The position numbers and the translations under genes were made by a program. Below are positions 46,831 to 55,409 of a DNA stretch of 64,000 bases, one piece after another. Source of the stretch: Streptomyces olivochromogenes. Lineage in GTDB: Bacteria; Actinomycetota; Actinomycetes; Streptomycetales; Streptomycetaceae. A model generated the notes under the pieces. It searched no databases, had not been told where the DNA came from, and saw nothing but the letters and a program-made list of their open reading frames with translations. Positions within the stretch are counted from its first letter, which is position 1. Each line of letters opens with the position of its first letter. Where the stretch lies: positions 1 to 64,000 of the forward strand of contig NZ_JADDRL010000040.1 in assembly GCF_021538895.1 (NCBI RefSeq). The letters are read 5' to 3'.

Positions 46831-47520
46831 ATGAGCCAGGCCACTACCACCACCAGGGGGGACCTCTTGTCCACACAGGACCGTCTCGGGCGACGGTTGA
46901 TCCAGCTGTACGCGGGACTCGCGCTGTACGGCGTGAGTTCCGCCCTTCTCGTCCAGGCGGGCCTGGGTCTGGAGCCCTGGAACGTGCTGCACCAGGGGCT
47001 CGCCGAACGCACCGGGCTCTCCATCGGGGTCGTCCTGATCATCGTGGGCGCGGCGGTGCTGCTCCTGTGGATCCCGCTGCGCCAGCGCCCCGGTCTCGGC
47101 ACGGTCTCCAACGTCTTCGTGATCGGCATCGTCATGGACGGCACGCTCGCCGTCGTGCCCGAGGCCCACGCCTTCGCCGTGCGGATCCCCCTGCTGCTCG
47201 CCGGAATCGTGCTCAACGGGGCGGCCACCGGCCTCTACATCGCGGCGCGGTTCGGCGCGGGTCCGCGCGACGGTCTGATGACGGGGCTGCACCGGCAAAC
47301 CGGTGCCTCGATCCGTCTGTTGCGGACCGCCATCGAGGTCGCGGTCGTGGCCACCGGGTTCGCGCTCGGCGGCTCCATCGGCGTCGGCACCGTGCTGTAC
47401 GCGCTGTCGATCGGGCCGCTGGCCCAGCTGTTCCTGCGCGTTTTCGCCGTCCCGGCTGCATCCGACGGCAGCACGGTCGTTGCCACGGGGACACCCGGAC
47501 GGGTGATACTGCCACGGTGA
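46831..47520 (+). CDS. YczE/YitT-like membrane protein
   Basis: About 229 residues with five or six hydrophobic helices (LIQLYAGLALYGVSSALLVQAG, IGVVLIIVGAAVLLLWIP and others) and the family motif GLGLEPWNVLHQG. YczE proteins are often encoded beside a MocR-type YczR regulator, as here (divergent). The start is uncertain: ATG 46831 and TTG 46867 are in frame, and GGGGGG precedes the latter. Its stop overlaps the phosphodiesterase start (GTGA). Substrate unknown. Confidence 0.83.
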   Translation: MSQATTTTRGDLLSTQDRLGRRLIQLYAGLALYGVSSALLVQAGLGLEPWNVLHQGLAERTGLSIGVVLIIVGAAVLLLWIPLRQRPGLGTVSNVFVIGIVMDGTLAVVPEAHAFAVRIPLLLAGIVLNGAATGLYIAARFGAGPRDGLMTGLHRQTGASIRLLRTAIEVAVVATGFALGGSIGVGTVLYALSIGPLAQLFLRVFAVPAASDGSTVVATGTPGRVILPR

Positions 47521-48284
47521 GCACGTTGATACGCCACCCGTACCTGGACCACCCCGGCCCCATACCCTTCGCCCATCGAGGCGGTGCCGCCGACGGCCTG
47601 GAGAACACCGTGGCGCAGTTCCGCCGCGCGGTCGACCTGGGCTACCGGTACATCGAGACCGATGTGCACGCCACGACGGACGGGAAGCTCGTCGCCTTCC
47701 ACGACGACACCCTGGACCGGGTCACCGACGGGGCGGGCCGGATCGGCGACCTCCCGTGGGAGGACGTGCGGCAGGCGCGCGTGGGCGGCAGCGAGCCGGT
47801 ACCCCTCTTCGAGGAGCTGCTGGAGACGTTCCCGGACGTGCGCTGGAACGTGGACGCCAAGGCGGAGCCGGCCCTGCGGCCCCTGCTGGATCTCATCGAG
47901 CGCACCAACGCCTGGGACCGGGTGTGCGTCGGCTCCTTCTCGGAGGCGCGCGTGCTGCGCGCCCAGCGGCTGGCCGGGCCGCGCCTGGCCACGTCGTTCG
48001 GGGTCCGCGGGGTGCTCAGCCTGCGGCTGCGCTCCTGGGGGCTGCCCGCCGCGGTGCGCCGGTCGGCGGTCGCCGCGCAGGTGCCCGAGTCGCAGTCCGG
48101 CGTCCCGGTGGTCGACCACCGCTTCGTGCGCGCCGCCCACGCGCTCGGGTTGCAGGTCCACGTGTGGACGATCAACGAACCGGAGCGGATGCACCGGCTC
48201 CTGGACCTCGGTGTCGATGGCATCATGACCGATCACATCGACACGTTGCGCAAGGTCATGGAGGACCGGGGCGTCTGGGTCTGA
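47517..48284 (+). CDS. Glycerophosphodiester phosphodiesterase
   Basis: 255-residue GDPD TIM barrel that cleaves glycerophosphodiesters to glycerol-3-phosphate and alcohol. The motif FAHRGGAADGLENTVAQFRRAV holds the catalytic HRG and the metal-binding EN, and ETDVH and FHDDTLDRVT contribute metal and catalytic residues. VHVWTINEP near the end is typical. No signal peptide is seen, so it is probably cytoplasmic. GTG 47517 overlaps the upstream stop by 4 bases, coupling it to the YczE-like gene. Confidence 0.93.
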   Translation: MSTLIRHPYLDHPGPIPFAHRGGAADGLENTVAQFRRAVDLGYRYIETDVHATTDGKLVAFHDDTLDRVTDGAGRIGDLPWEDVRQARVGGSEPVPLFEELLETFPDVRWNVDAKAEPALRPLLDLIERTNAWDRVCVGSFSEARVLRAQRLAGPRLATSFGVRGVLSLRLRSWGLPAAVRRSAVAAQVPESQSGVPVVDHRFVRAAHALGLQVHVWTINEPERMHRLLDLGVDGIMTDHIDTLRKVMEDRGVWV

Positions 48285-48345
48285 GCACCCGGCCCGCCCG
48301 GCCACGCCTTCGCACGGCACTTTCAGCGGGGAAGCGAGGGCACGG

Positions 48346-49695
48346 GTGGGCACCGAAACCGTGCGGGCACTGGCGGCCGACGAGGCCGTCGAACGGCGGC
48401 GCGAGCAGCGTGGCTGGTACTTCTACGACTGGGCGTGCTCCGTCTACTCGACGAGCGTGCTCACCGTGTTCCTCGGCCCGTATCTGACCTCGGTCGCCGA
48501 GCACGCGGCGGACGCGGACGGCTTCGTGCATCCGCTCGGGATACCGGTCCGGGCGGGCTCGTTCTTCGCCTACACCGTGTCCCTGTCGGTGATCGTGGCC
48601 GTGGTGGTGATGCCGCTGGTGGGCAGCGTCGCCGACCGCACGGGCCGCAAGAAGCCGCTCCTGGGCGCGGCCGCCTATGTGGGGGCCGCGGCGACGGCGG
48701 CCATGTTCTTCCTGGACGGCGACCGGTACCTGCTCGGCGGGGCGCTGCTGATCGTCGCGAACGCCGCGTCGTCCGTGGGGACGATGCTCTACAACTCCTA
48801 CCTGCCGCAGATCGCCCCGCCCGAGGAGCGGGACGCGGTCTCCTCGCGGGGCTGGGCCTTCGGGTACGCGGCGGGCTCCCTGGTCCTGGTCGCCAATCTC
48901 GTCCTCTACTCCGCGCACGACAGCTTCGGCCTCTCCGAGACCGCGGCCGTCCGCATCTGCCTGGCGTCGGCGGGTCTGTGGTGGGGCGCCTTCACCCTCG
49001 TACCGCTGCGCCGCCTGCGCGACCGCCGGTCGACTCCGGCGCGCGAGTCCACCGCGCCCGGCCTGCGGCAGCTCGCGGCCACCGTCCGCGACATGCGGCG
49101 GCATCCGCTGACGCTCTCCTTCCTGCTCGCGTACCTCATCTACAACGACGGCATCCAGACGGTGATCTCCCAGGCGTCGGTGTACGGCTCCGAGGAGCTC
49201 GGGCTCGGGCAGTCGACGCTGATCGGGGCCGTGCTGCTGGTCCAGGTGCTGGCGGTGGCCGGCGCGCTGGCGATGGGGCGGCTGGCACGGACCTACGGCG
49301 CTCAGCGCACGATCCTCGGATCCCTGGTCGCCTGGACGGTCACGCTCGCGGCCGGGTACTTCCTGCCGGCCGGGGCGCCGGTGTGGTTCTTCGTGCTGGC
49401 CGCCGGGATCGGGCTGGTGCTCGGCGGGAGCCAGGCGCTGTCCCGGTCCCTGTTCTCGCATCTCGTCCCGCCCGGCAAGGAGGCCGAGTACTTCGCGGCG
49501 TACGAGATGAGCGACCGGGGCATGAGCTGGCTGGGCCCGCTGCTGTTCGGCGTCACCTACCAGCTGACCGGCAGCTACCGCTCCGCGATCATCTCGCTGG
49601 TGGCCTTCTTCGTCATCGGGTTCGTGCTGCTCGCGCGGGTTCCGGTGCGGCGGGCGATCGGCGCGGCGGGTAACCCGGTTCCGGAGAAGATTTAG
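48346..49695 (+). CDS. UMF1-type MFS transporter
   Basis: 449 residues, about 12 helices. The N-terminal RGWYFYDWACSVYSTSVLTVF is the hallmark of the UMF1 (Atg22-like) branch; DRTGRKKP follows helix 2. In fungi Atg22 exports amino acids; the bacterial substrate is unknown. GTG 48346 follows GGGGAAG-like sequence. It lies 61 bases after the phosphodiesterase and is the last gene before the rbpA region. Confidence 0.88.
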   Translation: MGTETVRALAADEAVERRREQRGWYFYDWACSVYSTSVLTVFLGPYLTSVAEHAADADGFVHPLGIPVRAGSFFAYTVSLSVIVAVVVMPLVGSVADRTGRKKPLLGAAAYVGAAATAAMFFLDGDRYLLGGALLIVANAASSVGTMLYNSYLPQIAPPEERDAVSSRGWAFGYAAGSLVLVANLVLYSAHDSFGLSETAAVRICLASAGLWWGAFTLVPLRRLRDRRSTPARESTAPGLRQLAATVRDMRRHPLTLSFLLAYLIYNDGIQTVISQASVYGSEELGLGQSTLIGAVLLVQVLAVAGALAMGRLARTYGAQRTILGSLVAWTVTLAAGYFLPAGAPVWFFVLAAGIGLVLGGSQALSRSLFSHLVPPGKEAEYFAAYEMSDRGMSWLGPLLFGVTYQLTGSYRSAIISLVAFFVIGFVLLARVPVRRAIGAAGNPVPEKI

Positions 49696-49792
49696 CACTG
49701 ATTTAGCGCTCAACGCGAAAGGGCGGTAGTGTACGCGTTTGGCCTGCCAGGCGTACCGTTACTGCGCGTCAAAGAAGCCGAAACGCTGGGTG

Positions 49793-49810
49793 ACATCTGC
49801 TAGCAGATGT
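49793..49810. promoter_or_regulatory. Perfect 18-base palindrome upstream of rbpA
   Basis: ACATCTGCTAGCAGATGT reads identically on both strands. It lies 77 bases before the SigR-type -35 element and about 97 bases after the UMF1-transporter stop. It could be an operator or a tight hairpin terminating the upstream unit. Function unknown. Confidence 0.55.
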
Positions 49811-49886
49811 GACAAACCGGGCGCTGGTGGGTACAACAAGGGGCGGCTACGACGGCGACGCATGACCCGGTACGGGACTCGGAACG

Positions 49887-49913
49887 GGAATCTTTACCGC
49901 CGACCGGACGTTG
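49887..49913 (+). promoter_or_regulatory. SigR-type promoter for rbpA
   Basis: GGAAT, an 18-base spacer and GTTG match the SigR consensus (GGAAT-N18-GTT) exactly, about 60 bases before the rbpA start. In S. coelicolor rbpA is part of the SigR disulfide-stress regulon. Only the sequence match is seen here. Confidence 0.85.
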
Positions 49914-49973
49914 ACCGGATGACGACGACAGCGACACCTGTCCTGTGGGCGACAAGCCCGGGAGGCACGATTC

Positions 49974-50348
49974 ATGAGTGAGCGAGCTCTTCGCGGTACG
50001 CGCCTCGTGGTGACCAGCTACGAGACGGACCGCGGCATCGACCTGGCTCCGCGCCAGGCCGTGGAGTACGCATGCGAGAAGGGGCACCGCTTCGAGATGC
50101 CCTTCTCGGTCGAGGCGGAGATCCCGCCGGAGTGGGAGTGCAAGGTCTGCGGTGCCCAGGCACTCCTGGTGGACGGCGACGGCCCCGAGGAGAAGAAGGC
50201 CAAGCCCGCGCGTACACATTGGGACATGCTGATGGAGCGGCGCACCCGTGAGGAGCTCGAAGAGGTCCTCGAGGAGCGCCTGGCGGTTCTCCGCTCCGGG
50301 GCGATGAACATCGCGGTTCATCCCCGGGACAGCCGCAAGTCCGCGTAG
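49974..50348 (+). CDS. rbpA: RNA polymerase-binding protein RbpA
   Basis: 124-residue actinobacterial transcription factor that binds RNA polymerase and principal sigma factors and stabilises the open complex. The N-terminal tail, the zinc-binding-like core (YACEKGHRFEMPF ... WECKVCGAQA) and the C-terminal sigma-interaction helix (RTREELEEVLEERLAVLR) are all present. ATG 49974 follows GGGAGG at 8 bases. SigR-type promoter upstream and a strong terminator downstream make it a single-gene unit. Confidence 0.96.
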   Translation: MSERALRGTRLVVTSYETDRGIDLAPRQAVEYACEKGHRFEMPFSVEAEIPPEWECKVCGAQALLVDGDGPEEKKAKPARTHWDMLMERRTREELEEVLEERLAVLRSGAMNIAVHPRDSRKSA

Positions 50349-50388
50349 TTCCTGCGGGACTGGGCCGCGACACAGCGCAACGAGATTG

Positions 50389-50431
50389 ACCGCGGGCGCC
50401 GTACGTCATGTTGACGTACGGCGCCCGCGGT
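50389..50431 (+). terminator. Strong terminator after rbpA
   Basis: Two arms of 20 bases pair perfectly around a 3-base loop (TGT), from ACCGCGGGCGCCGTACGTCA and its complement, followed by TTCGTT. The stop of rbpA is at 50348. This is the longest perfect hairpin I see in the window. Confidence 0.92.
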
Positions 50432-50473
50432 TTCGTTGTGGGTGCGGGTGGGGGTTCCTGGCGTGGGTGGCCG

Positions 50474-50548
50474 GGCCCTCCGGGGGCTGCGCCCCGGACC
50501 CCCGCCTTCGGCCCGAAGTGCCTCGTCCTCGATCGCCGGACGGGCTGA
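50474..50548. repeat. Dispersed Streptomyces intergenic repeat
   Basis: The stretch with CTCCGGGGGCTGCGCCCCGG and TCGTCCTCGATCGCCGGACG resembles an intergenic sequence I recall as recurring many times in Streptomyces genomes. It contains a small hairpin (CCGGGG...CCCCGG). Identification is from memory and needs a genome search. Confidence 0.55.
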
Positions 50549-50585
50549 GTGATGTCGGCCTGCGCCGAGAGGTGGCCGCGGCGTA

Positions 50586-51149
50586 TCAGCTGGTCAGCGG
50601 CGGGCGCTGGTCCCACGCGGGGTCGCCGGGCTCGGCCGCGGTCTCCCTGATGACCTCTCCCTGCACGATCTTGCCGTCGGGGCGGTGGATGCGGACCTGC
50701 TGGAAGGCGTCGCCCAGGGTTCCGGGGGCGGCCTGGCGGAGCTTGCGGTCGACGGTGCGCTCGGCGTAGCGGCTCAGGGCCTTCTGGACCGGCGGCAGCA
50801 GGAGCAGCAGCCCCACGACGTCGGAGATCAGGCCCGGGATCATGATCAGCAGGCCGCCGAGCATCATGAAGCCGTTGCCGCCGCCGCGCTCCGGGGAGCC
50901 ACCGCGCTGCAGGGCCTCGTTCAGGCTCTGGAACGCCCGGCGCCCGGCGCGCTTGATGACCACGGAACCGGCGACGAAGCCCGCCACCAGGAGCAGGAAC
51001 ACGGTGAAACCGCTCGCCGCGCCCGCGACCACGGTCAGCAGCCAGATCTCCAGCACGAGCCACGCGGCGATGCCCAGCGGCAGGAACGTGCGCAGCCGGG
51101 AGCGCCGGGGTCGGGTGCGAGGCGGAGGGGTCGGAGCGCCAGTCGTCAT
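50586..51149 (-). CDS. fxsA: FxsA-family membrane protein
   Basis: 187 residues, FxsA family. Helices at ~25-45 (LGIAAWLVLEIWLLTVVAG), ~48-65 and a hairpin around MMLGGLLIMIPGLISDVVGLLLLLP match the family. E. coli FxsA affects exclusion of phage T7 by F; the native role is unknown. ATG 51149. The C-terminal ~60 residues are polar and acidic. Between rbpA and ppm1, as I recall for S. coelicolor. Confidence 0.88.
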   Translation of the reverse strand: MTTGAPTPPPRTRPRRSRLRTFLPLGIAAWLVLEIWLLTVVAGAASGFTVFLLLVAGFVAGSVVIKRAGRRAFQSLNEALQRGGSPERGGGNGFMMLGGLLIMIPGLISDVVGLLLLLPPVQKALSRYAERTVDRKLRQAAPGTLGDAFQQVRIHRPDGKIVQGEVIRETAAEPGDPAWDQRPPLTS

Positions 51150-51202
51150 GCACCCAGTGTGCCTGGGCCCGGCTCAGTGCGGGATAAGGGGGCGGCCCGA
51201 GG

Positions 51203-51997
51203 TCAGGCGCGCTTGCCCTTGCCGGTGATTTTGCCGACCCGCTCGCCGACGCCCCAGGCCGTGACCCGCCACAGCGCCTCGACGAGGATGTCGCGGCTCA
51301 TCTTGGAGTCGCCCAGCTCCCGCTCGACGAAGGTGATGGGCACCTCGACGACGTGGAAGCCGGCCCTGACCGCCCGGCGGGCCAGGTCGACCTGGAAGCA
51401 GTAGCCCTGGGAGGCGACGTCGGTGAGGCCGAGGCCCTCCAGGGTCTCGCGGCGGAAGGCGCGGTAGCCGCCGGTGATGTCGCGCAGCGGCAGGTCCAGG
51501 GCCAGGCGGGAGTAGAGGCTGCCGCCGCGGGAGATGAACTCGCGGGACCTGGGCCAGTTCACGACCCGGCCGCCCGGCACCCAGCGGGAGCCGAGCACCA
51601 AGTCGGCGCCCTTGAGGGCGGTGAGCAGGCGGGGCAGTTCCTCGGGCTGGTGGGAGCCGTCGGCGTCCATCTCGACGAGCACGCCGTAGCCGTTGTCCAG
51701 GCCCCAGCGGAAGCCCGCGAGGTAGGCGGCGCCGAGGCCTTCCTTGCCCTTGCGGTGCAGGACCTGGACGTGGTCGTCCTCGGCGGCCAGCTCGTCGGCG
51801 AGCTTGCCGGTCCCGTCGGGGCTGTTGTCGTCCGCCACGAGGACGTGCGCCTCGGGGACGGCCTTGCGGACCCGGCCGACGATGGCCTTGATGTTCTCCG
51901 CCTCGTTGTAGGTCGGGATGATCACCAAGGCCGTGCCGAGCGGGCCGAACCGCCTCTCCTGGGCCTGTGCCGCGGGGGTCCCGTCGCCGTCGTTCAC
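51203..51997 (-). CDS. ppm1: Polyprenol-phosphate mannose synthase
   Basis: 264-residue GT2 enzyme. It transfers mannose from GDP-mannose to polyprenol phosphate at the membrane, supplying protein O-mannosylation. The motifs VIIPTYNEAENI, ADDNSPDGTGK and EMDADGSHQPEELPRLL (donor site and metal DXD-like) are intact. No C-terminal membrane domain is fused. GTG 51997 follows GGGG; an upstream frame to 52294 is not family-like. In S. coelicolor the homologue (SCO1423) is needed for phage phiC31 sensitivity and normal growth. Confidence 0.93.
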   Translation of the reverse strand: MNDGDGTPAAQAQERRFGPLGTALVIIPTYNEAENIKAIVGRVRKAVPEAHVLVADDNSPDGTGKLADELAAEDDHVQVLHRKGKEGLGAAYLAGFRWGLDNGYGVLVEMDADGSHQPEELPRLLTALKGADLVLGSRWVPGGRVVNWPRSREFISRGGSLYSRLALDLPLRDITGGYRAFRRETLEGLGLTDVASQGYCFQVDLARRAVRAGFHVVEVPITFVERELGDSKMSRDILVEALWRVTAWGVGERVGKITGKGKRA

Positions 51998-52548
51998 TGC
52001 TGCCCCTTCGTGTCGTACGCAGGGGACCACCATAGTGGCCGCGGCCTGCGCGGACGTGACAGCACGTTCGTACGGTGGTGTCGATTCCGCAAGAGCGGGG
52101 TAAGAATGCATTTTTTCGGCTTTTCGGGCCGTGCGGCTCTGCGCGCCGCTGCGGATGGGGGCCCGACGCCCTTCGGGCCGACCTGGGGCCCGCTGGCTGC
52201 GGGTCGACCGAAAGCCGTTGTCTACTGAGCGTCCGGGCCCCACCCGGGTCACACCTCCCGACCGGCCGGAACCTTCCCCCGTCGGCGCGGGCACTGAGCC
52301 TGGCTCCCAGCGACGGCGCCCCGGTGCGGCACACCGTCCCTGACCCAGCGGCGCTGCGACGAGTGTGCAAAAGCTCCCCGGTCGGGCGTCCGGCGGTGGA
52401 CTCGGCCGAACCTACCGGCCCGCTGCGGCTGGCTGTCAACAGCCGTTTGACCTGCGCAAACACCACCCCGTTCCAGGTCGGTGCGGAGGATGCGCAGGTC
52501 GCGCGACGAGGCGGCGCCGGACGATCACGCCCGCGCCACCCCGGGAGA
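51998..52548. other. Long intergenic region between ppm1 and the amidohydrolase gene
   Basis: 551 bases with no established gene. It must carry the ppm1 promoter on the minus strand and the 3' end region of the amidohydrolase transcript. A 40-codon plus-strand frame at 52106-52228 is noted as a separate finding. G/C content is somewhat lower near 52080-52130. Confidence 0.5.
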
Positions 52549-54162
52549 TCACTCGCCCGGCCGTACGAACACCGTCCGGCCGCCCACCACGGTGCGCAGG
52601 CAGACCGGGAGGTCGTTGCCGGGGGTCAGGTCGGGCAGGCCAGGGGTGCCGGAGCGGGGGTCGGTGGACCAGCGCGCGACCCGGTCGTCGGGGGCCTGGA
52701 CGACGAGCGCGTCGGTGCGCCACAGGGCGTAGTCGGCGGGCGCACCGGGGACCAGGACGCCCGCGTCGTCGCGGCCGACGGCCCGCCAGCCGCCGCGGGT
52801 GTGGGCGGTGAAGGCGGCGCGCACGGAGATCCGGTGCTCCGGGGTGCGGTGGAAGGCGGCCGCGCGGACCGTGCCCCACGGGTCGAGGGGCGTGACCGGG
52901 CTGTCGGAGCCGAAGGCGAGCGGGACGCCGCTGCGCAGCAGGGTCGCGAAGGGGTTGAGCGTGCGGGCCCGCTCCGCGCCGAGGCGCTGGGCGTACATGC
53001 CGTCCTCGCCGCCCCACAGCGCGTCGAAGGCGGGCTGGACGGAGGCGGTCAGGCCGAGCTCGGCGAAGGCGGCGACGGACTCGGGGGTGAGCATCTCGGC
53101 GTGCTCGACGCGGTGGCGGGCGGCGCGGACGCGGGCGAGGCCGATCTTCTCGGCGGCGGCGCGGACGCCCTCCACGACGGAGGTCACGGCGGCGTCGCCG
53201 ATGGCGTGGAAGCCCGCCTGGAGGCCGGCCTCGGTGCAGGCGATCACATGGGCGGCGATGTCGTCCGCGTCGAGGTAGGCGGCGCCGGTGTGGTCGGCGT
53301 CGGCGTAGGGCTGGTGCAGACAGGCGGTGTGCGAGCCGAGGGCGCCGTCGACGAACAGGTCGCCGGCCGCGCCGAGCGCGCCCAGCTGCCGCGCCCTGGC
53401 GACACCCTCTTCGCCCTGCTCGGCCCAGTAGCCGACCACCCGGGGACCGGGCACCTCGGCGGCCAGCCGCAGCAGGTCGGCGAAGTCGTCCTCGGAGGAG
53501 ATCTTCGGCCCGCCGCACTCGTGGACGGAGCCGATGCCGAGGGAGGCCGCGTGCGCGAGGGCGGCGCGCTGGGCCTCGGCGCGCTGGGCCGGGGTGACGG
53601 CGCCGTACGCGGCCGCGCGGGCCTCGTGGTGGTCGTCCTGGGTGAGCGGCCCGTCCACGCGGGAGAGCTCGCCCGGAACCAGGTCCAGCAGGGCCGTGGT
53701 GACGACCGCCGAGTGAACGTCGATGCGGGAGAGGTACAGCGGCCGTCCCCCGGTGGCCTCGTCGAGTTCCGTGCGCGTCGGGGGGCGGCCGCCCGGCCAG
53801 CGGGAGGCGTCCCAGCCGTGGCCGAGCAGGACGCGGTCGTGCGGGCGGGCGGCGGCGAAGTCCCGTACGAGGGCCAGGGCCGCGTCCAGGGAGGGCGCGT
53901 CGCAGAGGTCGAGGCCGGTCAGGGCCAGCCCGGTCGACGTGGCGTGCACATGGGCGTCGGTGAAGGCGGGCGTGACCAGCGCGCCGTCCAGGTCGACCAC
54001 CTCGTCGACACCGTCCGCGAAGGCGTCGGCGGCGCCCTCCGAGCCCACCCAGGCCACCTGCCCGCGCTCCACGACCATCGCGGTGGCGAAGGGGTCGGCG
54101 GGGCTGTGCACCTCACCACGGCGCAACAGGACGGTCTTGGTGTCGACGGGACGTTCAGTCAT
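52549..54162 (-). CDS. Amidohydrolase family protein (YtcJ-like)
   Basis: 537 residues, metal-dependent amidohydrolase of the YtcJ branch. The N-terminal composite domain leads to TPAFTDAHVHAT (metal-binding HxH), HECGG and AGFHAIGDAAVT (metal His), RHRVEHAEM, and FGSDSPVTPLDPW (catalytic Asp). C-terminal beta-sandwich closes the fold. It hydrolyses an amide or related bond; substrate unknown. ATG 54162 is the family-like start, without a strong ribosome-binding site. No signal peptide, so cytoplasmic. Confidence 0.9.
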   Translation of the reverse strand: MTERPVDTKTVLLRRGEVHSPADPFATAMVVERGQVAWVGSEGAADAFADGVDEVVDLDGALVTPAFTDAHVHATSTGLALTGLDLCDAPSLDAALALVRDFAAARPHDRVLLGHGWDASRWPGGRPPTRTELDEATGGRPLYLSRIDVHSAVVTTALLDLVPGELSRVDGPLTQDDHHEARAAAYGAVTPAQRAEAQRAALAHAASLGIGSVHECGGPKISSEDDFADLLRLAAEVPGPRVVGYWAEQGEEGVARARQLGALGAAGDLFVDGALGSHTACLHQPYADADHTGAAYLDADDIAAHVIACTEAGLQAGFHAIGDAAVTSVVEGVRAAAEKIGLARVRAARHRVEHAEMLTPESVAAFAELGLTASVQPAFDALWGGEDGMYAQRLGAERARTLNPFATLLRSGVPLAFGSDSPVTPLDPWGTVRAAAFHRTPEHRISVRAAFTAHTRGGWRAVGRDDAGVLVPGAPADYALWRTDALVVQAPDDRVARWSTDPRSGTPGLPDLTPGNDLPVCLRTVVGGRTVFVRPGE

Positions 54163-54222
54163 GCCGCACAGTCTCTCGCGCGCGAGGGCCCGCACCGCAC
54201 TCGGGGCACGTCGGGCCGTGTC

Positions 54223-54663
54223 TCAGACCTTCGGCGGCCGTGCCTCGTACGGCGTGGACAGCACCACCGTCGTGCGGGTGGACACTCCGGCCAGGGTGCG
54301 CACGCGGGCCAGGAGTTCCTCCAGCTCGTGGGGGGTGGCCACGCGGACCTTGAGGATGTAGTTCTCGTCGCCCGCGACGCTGTGACAGGCCTCGATCTCG
54401 GGGACTGGGGCCAGGCGGTCCGCGATGTCGTCGGGCGCGCTGGGGTCGAAGGGTTTGACCGAGATGAACGCGGTCATCGGCAGCCCCACCGCCTCGGGGT
54501 CGACGACCGCGGCGTAGCCGCGGATGACGCCACGTTGTTCGAGCCGTCGCACCCGCTGGTGCACGGCCGACGTGGACAGGCCCGTGGCCTTGCCCAGGTC
54601 TGTGTAGCTCATCCGCCCGTCCTTGACGAGCAGCTGCACGATTTGACGGTCCAGCTCCTCCAT
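54223..54663 (-). CDS. Lrp/AsnC-family regulator
   Basis: 146 residues: N-terminal helix-turn-helix (YTDLGKATGLSTSAVHQRVRRLE) and C-terminal RAM ligand-binding domain (AFISVKPFD ... VAGDENYILKVRV). Such proteins respond to amino acids. ATG 54663 starts MEELDRQIVQLL, the usual N-terminus. It lies upstream of the amidohydrolase on the same strand (60 bases), so the two may be co-transcribed. Ligand unknown. Confidence 0.92.
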   Translation of the reverse strand: MEELDRQIVQLLVKDGRMSYTDLGKATGLSTSAVHQRVRRLEQRGVIRGYAAVVDPEAVGLPMTAFISVKPFDPSAPDDIADRLAPVPEIEACHSVAGDENYILKVRVATPHELEELLARVRTLAGVSTRTTVVLSTPYEARPPKV

Positions 54664-54931
54664 GGCGCAAGAACCTACAGTGCGCCTGATCTCCTCGGAT
54701 ACCCGAGCGACGCAGGTCATAGCCGGTTCGTGACGTCGCGGGGAGCCCGCTGTGAGCCGTCGGTGGGAAAAACCCGCCGCAGCGGGCACCTGCGCACGGC
54801 ATGTGACGAACGCCACAGCGCATCCACGGCCTCCGTGATGCACTCGCGATTACCGCCCAGACGGGACGGGAAGTGCTTGCTGTGGTCGAGGCCGCAGTGC
54901 CTTCACGGCCCAGCCCGAGGGGGAGAATCCC

Positions 54932-55369
54932 ATGCAGAGTCTTAAGCGCCCTGGTCGTACCGTGCCCAAGCGGATGCAGCCGGTCGTCGAGCCCGAGCCG
55001 GAGGGCGTCGAACCCGACGCCTACGAGGCCGAGGAGCTCGACGCCTACGACACTTTCGAGATGTACCGGGTGATCTGCCCGGACTGCGCGCAGCCCATCG
55101 CCCTGCTGGCGGACGAGGAGGTCCTGCCGGAGCACGCGCTGTGCGTCTCGCCGTGGAACCCGTTCGGACTCACCGCGTGCGCGGGCACGGGCCGTGCCGC
55201 CGCCGACGCCCGTCCGGCGGACGAGTCCTTCCGGCCGCAGGAGCAGGACACCGCCCTTCTGCTGACGCTCCCCCAGGGTCTGAACTGGCGGACGCAGCCC
55301 TTCTCGCACGTCGGCGGCGCGGGCTCGCGCCCGATGCGCGTACCGACGATGCGCCGCGAAGCGGCCTGA
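54932..55369 (+). CDS. Small protein with CPDC motif, function unknown
   Basis: 145 residues. An acidic N-terminal part (EPEPEGVEPDAYEAEELDAYD) is followed by YRVICPDCAQPIALLADEEVLPEHALC, where the CPDC pair and a later Cys may bind zinc. The rest is polar. No family is recognised. ATG 54932 has GAGGGGGAG at about 8 bases. It converges with the kinase operon. Confidence 0.72.
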   Translation: MQSLKRPGRTVPKRMQPVVEPEPEGVEPDAYEAEELDAYDTFEMYRVICPDCAQPIALLADEEVLPEHALCVSPWNPFGLTACAGTGRAAADARPADESFRPQEQDTALLLTLPQGLNWRTQPFSHVGGAGSRPMRVPTMRREAA

Positions 55370-55409
55370 GCCCCGCGGGCTCGACTCGCCGGGTCCTGTC
55401 CGGCCTCGC

